From contig JAEZJP010000209.1 of assembly GCA_023415715.1 (NCBI GenBank), forward strand, positions 1 to 35,219: a DNA stretch of 35,219 bases, given 5' to 3'. This document shows positions 31,554 through 35,219 of the stretch, piece after piece; within the stretch, counting starts at the first letter, position 1, and each line of letters begins with the position of its first letter. The notes beneath the pieces are model-generated. The model was not told the origin of the DNA. It did no database searches and worked only from the letters and a program-made list of their open reading frames with translations. This stretch comes from Bacillota bacterium. GTDB taxonomy: Bacteria > Bacillota > Clostridia > Christensenellales > Aristaeellaceae. The position numbers and the translations under genes are program-made.

Positions 31554-31889
31554 ATGCTTGAAAATATGCCACTGGAAATTCAAGCAGCACTTATTACAGC
31601 GGCTGCTACTATTATTGCCGCTTTGATTGGCATCATAATAAAAATTTTTAAGAAAAAAGATGTTCATCGAAATGACCCATCATCAGTAAATGTTTTTGTT
31701 GTTCCGCCTCTTAATGATCATTCCTCAAGACCCTACAAATTAGAAGGAAGTCCTGAACAATCGCATAATCCTTTCGAACTTGACCCTAATAAGCAAGAGT
31801 TCGGTAAAGCTGAATACATTGAAGGAATGGCTACAATTTTGTCTGGTAGCCGCAAACTTGATGACATAAAAATAAAAAAAATAAAGTAA
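31554..31889 (+). CDS. Small single-span membrane protein (cassette gene 1)
   Basis: 111 residues, ribosome site GAGGTGG. A single hydrophobic helix near the N-terminus (IQAALITAAATIIAALIGII) is followed by IKIFKKK, which would place the polar remainder in the cytoplasm. The tail is hydrophilic, Pro/Asp-rich and ends in IKIKKIK. No known domain was recognised. It lies 21 bp before the ATPase gene, so it may be the membrane partner or effector of the cassette. Confidence 0.65.
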   Translation: MLENMPLEIQAALITAAATIIAALIGIIIKIFKKKDVHRNDPSSVNVFVVPPLNDHSSRPYKLEGSPEQSHNPFELDPNKQEFGKAEYIEGMATILSGSRKLDDIKIKKIK

Positions 31890-31910
31890 ATTGTTGCATG
31901 AGGTTTGTAT

Positions 31911-32840
31911 ATGCAGTGGTTTAACAATACAAATGAACAGACAACAGCATTACAAGGGAAAATGTACGATGCAGAAGCACTTGGCTTTGATTCATCGATT
32001 ATTTATATCCAGCCTTTTTCTCTATACTATCAACGAATTATTATTCCAAAACGTTTTTCTGATAAAATTTTAGCTCATGTACTTTCACAATATTTAGATA
32101 AGAACTATTTTTTTAACCCACCACTATTTCTGGCCATCGAAGGTGAACCAGGCGAAGGAAAAACATCTCAGGCTATTGCCACATGTACTCAGAAAGGCTT
32201 TATTGTTCTTTATGTTTCAGCTTCTAGCTTTTCCGGACAGCATGAAGCGGAGTCTAGGCTTAATATGAAAAAATTTTATGAAAAAGCGTCCATATTAAAA
32301 AAACAAGGCCATCCTGTCGCTATAGTAGTTGATGATTTTCATAAAAGTGTAGCTAATGAAGATGATAATGTTAAGCGAACGATTAATAGCGATTTATTGA
32401 CTGGTTATTTGATGAATCTCGCTGAAAATACAGGTAATGAAAAGGTTCCGATTATTTTAACAGCAAATGATCTTTCAAAAGTATATGGTCCAATGTTAAG
32501 AGTTGGACGAGCTGATAGATTTTATTGGCAACCCACTACAGAGGAGAAAATGCAAATAATACAGCAAATCTTTAACTCAATTGTTGCAAATCCTACTGAA
32601 AAAGGTTTTATAAACTTTTTCAATGAAAATAAAAACGAGAATATAGCATTTTTCAATCAGCTTTTGAACAGACACAGATTATCAACAATTTCAAAAAATA
32701 TGTACAACATAAAAAATTATGGTATTGAAGGTAATATTAAGCAACTAAACTTAACTGTAAACAGTAGTCTATTACAGCTAAATTATGAGAATTTACGTGC
32801 CTTGGCACAAGAACAGAGAAATGAAAGGAGAGGTAAATAA
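31911..32840 (+). CDS. AAA+ ATPase resembling Rubisco activase (cassette gene 2)
   Basis: 309 residues; the ATG at 31911 follows GAGGT. Walker A is GEPGEGKT (78-85), Walker B VAIVVDD (136-142), sensor 1 IILTAND (about 181-187), and the Arg-finger region is GPMLRVGRADRFYW. The run from NSDLLTGYLMNLAENTG to RADRFYW follows Rubisco activase block by block (LMNIADN, VPIIVTGNDF, LIRDGRMEKFYW as I recall it). No Rubisco is expected here, so the enzyme more likely remodels the partner encoded downstream. Its stop overlaps the next start by one base, so the two are coupled. Confidence 0.85.
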   Translation: MQWFNNTNEQTTALQGKMYDAEALGFDSSIIYIQPFSLYYQRIIIPKRFSDKILAHVLSQYLDKNYFFNPPLFLAIEGEPGEGKTSQAIATCTQKGFIVLYVSASSFSGQHEAESRLNMKKFYEKASILKKQGHPVAIVVDDFHKSVANEDDNVKRTINSDLLTGYLMNLAENTGNEKVPIILTANDLSKVYGPMLRVGRADRFYWQPTTEEKMQIIQQIFNSIVANPTEKGFINFFNENKNENIAFFNQLLNRHRLSTISKNMYNIKNYGIEGNIKQLNLTVNSSLLQLNYENLRALAQEQRNERRGK

Positions 32841-33412
32841 TGTCGGGAATTGAACTTCTGCCGCCTGATATAGAAATATCATCAGACATTAATGTTAAAC
32901 TTAGGATTCGGATACTATCACAAGTGCTGTACGAATTAACTGATTTGTGCGGTTATTCATGTGTAGAATATATAAGGAAAGGTATCTTTGACAGACAGAT
33001 AATTGAAAAAATAACACTTTCCTTTTTTGATTCTAATGATATTATAAAGGGAGAAATTATATTTAAAATTGATTGGGATAAATTTGAATTTAATGCTATG
33101 ACTGGCGAGGATGTTATAATTCTACAGAATATCGACATTAACAGGCTTGTTTCACCACAATTGGATCCGGTTTTATACAATACTCTAAAGCAGCATGTTA
33201 TTCGATTGAAAAAAACTTATGGAATTGTAAAAGTGTGGCCTTATTTTAATTATAGAACAAAGTATAATGCAAATAAGGATGTTCTTAATGCATATTTGGG
33301 GCTTATAAATAATTATGAAACACCGAAAAGAGATGAAAAAGCTATGAATTATGATTTACAAGTTACATTCCAGGGATTAGGTGGCTGCCTGGATATAATT
33401 ATGCGTACTTAG
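32840..33412 (+). CDS. Unknown 190-residue partner, possibly HORMA-like (cassette gene 3)
   Basis: Start fixed by the TAATG overlap with the ATPase gene; AAAGGAGAGG lies just upstream. No family is certain. The layout is a long N-terminal helix (NVKLRIRILSQVLYELTDLC), RKGIFDRQIIEKITLSFFDS with a beta hairpin (GEIIFKIDW), a second helix (LYNTLKQHVIRLKKTYGI), a conserved-looking VWPYF and a C-terminal strand pair (YDLQVTFQGLGGCLDIIMR). This order resembles bacterial HORMA proteins, which are remodelled by a TRIP13-type AAA+ ATPase. The match is by pattern only and could be wrong. Confidence 0.6.
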   Translation: MSGIELLPPDIEISSDINVKLRIRILSQVLYELTDLCGYSCVEYIRKGIFDRQIIEKITLSFFDSNDIIKGEIIFKIDWDKFEFNAMTGEDVIILQNIDINRLVSPQLDPVLYNTLKQHVIRLKKTYGIVKVWPYFNYRTKYNANKDVLNAYLGLINNYETPKRDEKAMNYDLQVTFQGLGGCLDIIMRT

Positions 33413-33850
33413 CAACCCAGTCGCCGTTTCTCAAACGGCAATCGGGGCGCATTATTTTCACAAAAACCTATTTGCAAACATGAGTATTGCAGTTTAGCCA
33501 GCACCTTGTATTCATCCTTCAGCGCTTTATAGACATCACTATAGCAGTCCAGATATTCACTATGATTCTTTTGATTATGAGGTTTAGGTATCTCGGGCGG
33601 GTTATCTTCACAAGGTTGTCCGCACCTTCCTCCACGCTTTTGAATACCTTCGCGACGATGCTGGTCAGGATAGCGGCACCCATGGCGGGCCCCTCGTACA
33701 CTTGAAGCGTGCTCACCGAGCAACCGTACAGATCGCAAATGATCTACCGCTAAAGCTTGCTTTTGCCACCTCCGCCGCAGATAATCATATTGGATTCGGT
33801 CACGTGCATCTGGCGGAACTCTTCCACGTATTCCGCATGAAAATACCAAA
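33409..33850 (-). pseudogene. Decayed xylulokinase C-terminus
   Basis: The minus strand reads TESNMIICGGGGKSKL, then TAG, R, TAG, IICDLYGCSVSTLQVYEGPA and MGAAILTSIVAKVFKSVEEG. After a frameshift near 33595 it continues NHSEYLDCYSDVYKALKDEY. Functional FGGY kinases have GGGAKSKLWRQI at this point, so Trp and Gln codons have become stops. At least two stops and one frameshift separate the pieces, and the N-terminal kinase lobe is missing. It directly abuts the AT-rich cassette, whose arrival may have broken the gene. It is a relic of the xylose pathway seen at the left end. Confidence 0.88.
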
Positions 33851-33975
33851 ACAGGCTTGCCAACGCGGCAGGTCTATTTTATTTTTGTAGTATACTTTAG
33901 TTTGGCCGTTTTGCCATAACACCTCCGAGTATTCTATTCGAACATATAAAATACGAATATTTTTTAAAAACACAG

Positions 33976-34004
33976 TTGAAGCATTCGTTTTTATCTGCTA
34001 TGAT
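33976..34004 (+). promoter_or_regulatory. Promoter of the permease gene
   Basis: TTGAAG, 17-bp spacer, TATGAT. A TATTCG/CGAATA inverted repeat (33935-33959) lies just upstream and could bind a regulator. Confidence 0.6.
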
Positions 34005-34038
34005 ACATTTGTGACATTATTCGGCATAAATCGATATT

Positions 34039-34081
34039 GCACTCATGAGTGCCGGAAATTGCAGGAAATATTTATCTGCAA
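34039..34081 (+). promoter_or_regulatory. Structured leader of the permease gene
   Basis: GCACTCATGAGTGC (34039-34052) is a perfect 14-bp palindrome. TTGCAG (34059-34064) pairs with CTGCAA (34076-34081), and CTGCAA recurs twice soon after. I compared it by eye with the purine riboswitch and found no match, so it is listed only as a structured leader of about 165 nt. Confidence 0.4.
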
Positions 34082-34174
34082 ATGCTGCAATCGTACGCCT
34101 GCAAGAAATGCCACTTAATAAAAACCCGAACATTCGCATGGGGCGGGCACGGGAAGAAAAGGGGAGGATCACAG

Positions 34175-35219
34175 GTGAACTTAAGCATGATAGGAACCAT
34201 GGTGTTTGCCATCCTGGCGGTCGCGGTCAACGGAATCCCTCAGCTGTTGTACGCAAAGGAGCGGGGCTTTAAGCTGAAATCCGTCGCGTACGCTTACTTT
34301 CTGGCTGCGGGGCTCAACATGATGCTCGGCTCGGTAACCCCCATTTCTGCTCAGGCCGAAACCATCACGGTGGCGGGCAATACCAAGGAAGCGCGCGCCC
34401 GTATAACGGCACTGATTCTGGCGGCCATCGTTATGACCCTCCTTGGCCTGTTCGGGCTTGTCAGCCAGATCGCCGACTGGGTAGGCGTCGGCGTTGTAGC
34501 CGGCATGATGGCCGGCGTGGGCTTCATGCTGTGCGAGGTTTCATATAATTTCACAAAAAGCGATTGGCAGATCAGCGTGGTCTCCATCGTTTCCGCTGTG
34601 GTCACCTGGATGCTGCTCAAGAGCGATCCCAACGCTGTGGTGTATACCATCGGTATCTCCGTGGCTGTTTCCACTGTCTATCATATCATTCGGATGAAGG
34701 TCCGCAGGCCGAAAGCTTCTGCGGAAGCAGTGGTTGAAGCAGGCGAAAATCAATCCGTGTGGAAGGATTGGCGCGACGGCTGGCGCAGCATGATCTTTAA
34801 CAAGACCGCGATTCTGGCAGCGCTGGGCCTGATCTGCATGGGCATCGGCTGCAATATTTCCTTCGGCAACATCACGGCCAGCATCGCGGGCACGACGCAG
34901 AACCTGAACCACCTGACCATTGTCAATGCCGTGGCGGATTTCGTGAGCGTCCCGGCCGGCGGGCTGCCGCTGGAGGGCATCATCAGCGGAACTGCCGGCG
35001 CCCCCAACCCTGTGCTTACCGGCGTGCTGATGATGCTGTTCATCGGCATCCTGATCCTGACCGGCGCGGTGGAGAAGCTGGCCAAGTATGTGCCGGCGGA
35101 ATCCATCAGCGGCTTCCTGCTGGTGATCGGCTTTGCGCTTACCGTAATCCCCAGCGTTGGCAGCGTGATCGCCTCCGGCGCCATCGCGGCAGGTATGGCC
35201 GCACTGGGCATGACCATAT
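34175..35219 (+). CDS. NCS2-type (xanthine/uracil-like) permease, N-terminal part
   Basis: 348 codons run off the window end. The start is GTG at 34175 with GGGGAGG seven bases upstream. The protein is almost entirely hydrophobic helices: TMVFAILAVAVNGIPQLLYA, then the family-like SVTPISAQAETITVAG near residue 50, WVGVGVVAGMMAGVGFM, and late ESISGFLLVIGFALTVIPS. A short charged loop (about 178-205) divides the two halves. These features suggest a nucleobase or related symporter of the NCS2/SLC23 type. Family placement is moderate because the C-terminal half is missing and substrate residues were not identified. Confidence 0.7.
   Translation, partial: MNLSMIGTMVFAILAVAVNGIPQLLYAKERGFKLKSVAYAYFLAAGLNMMLGSVTPISAQAETITVAGNTKEARARITALILAAIVMTLLGLFGLVSQIADWVGVGVVAGMMAGVGFMLCEVSYNFTKSDWQISVVSIVSAVVTWMLLKSDPNAVVYTIGISVAVSTVYHIIRMKVRRPKASAEAVVEAGENQSVWKDWRDGWRSMIFNKTAILAALGLICMGIGCNISFGNITASIAGTTQNLNHLTIVNAVADFVSVPAGGLPLEGIISGTAGAPNPVLTGVLMMLFIGILILTGAVEKLAKYVPAESISGFLLVIGFALTVIPSVGSVIASGAIAAGMAALGMTI

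Noticed and set aside
34011..34174. Purine riboswitch upstream of the permease
   Set aside because: The conserved loop and junction sequences were not found by eye.
1..35219. CRISPR array or rRNA genes
   Set aside because: No regularly spaced identical short repeats and no rRNA-like sequence were seen.

Overview
The window looks like a chromosomal segment of a fermentative, Gram-positive-type Clostridia member (Bacillota). This rests on strong AGGAGG-type ribosome sites, TTG/GTG starts, families typical of gut Clostridia (DUF2200, DUF3841, short Cys-rich proteins) and Firmicutes-type hairpin repeats. I cannot assign a genus. Most of the window has balanced base composition. Two stretches, about 11.1-21.8 kb and 31.4-33.4 kb, are clearly AT-rich and appear acquired.

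Region 1 (1-10.7 kb) is a plant-polysaccharide locus. It holds the 3' end of xylose isomerase, a GH3 beta-xylosidase/glucosidase, a three-gene sugar ABC importer without its own ATPase, two LacI-type regulators, an AraC-type regulator and a small orphan gene. A fossil of a LacI C-terminus lies in front of the importer. A REPIN-like inverted pair of palindromes lies between the two LacI genes. A decayed xylulokinase at 33.4-33.85 kb suggests that xylose use was once larger here.

Region 2 (10.9-20.4 kb) is a genomic island in tRNA-Ser(CGA). A 23-bp copy of the tRNA 3' end marks the far boundary, and matching 12-bp-spaced direct repeats lie just inside both ends (candidate integrase arm sites). 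The integrase is reduced to its C-terminus, so the island is probably stranded. Cargo: a membrane-anchored protein with a possible degenerate exonuclease fold, a HerA helicase remnant, an HExxH metallopeptidase, a serine recombinase, a type IIS restriction-modification pair (fused double adenine methylase plus AlwI/BstNBI-like nuclease), an orphan gene behind a riboswitch-like leader, and a DUF3841 gene.

Region 3 (20.7-30.2 kb) mixes accessory and housekeeping genes: a CgeB-like glycosyltransferase, a P-loop kinase-like protein, glutamate dehydrogenase, a VOC protein behind a leader-peptide/hairpin device, several small clostridial proteins, a SEC-C methionine aminopeptidase, a short AraC-type protein and an archaeal-type aspartyl-tRNA synthetase. 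The synthetase is preceded by a consensus promoter, a 12-codon leader ORF with three Asp codons, mutually exclusive hairpins and an intrinsic terminator: a candidate attenuator. It is followed by a hairpin repeat and a 185-bp tandem duplication.

Region 4 (30.4 kb-end) has an exported Ntn hydrolase, then an AT-rich three-gene cassette (small membrane protein, Rubisco-activase-like AAA+ ATPase, 190-aa protein with possible HORMA-like layout), the xylulokinase pseudogene, and the start of an NCS2-type permease. The three-gene cassette, the aspartyl leader and the riboswitch-like leader are the best candidates for undescribed biology. All assignments come from reading the sequence; no database search was run.
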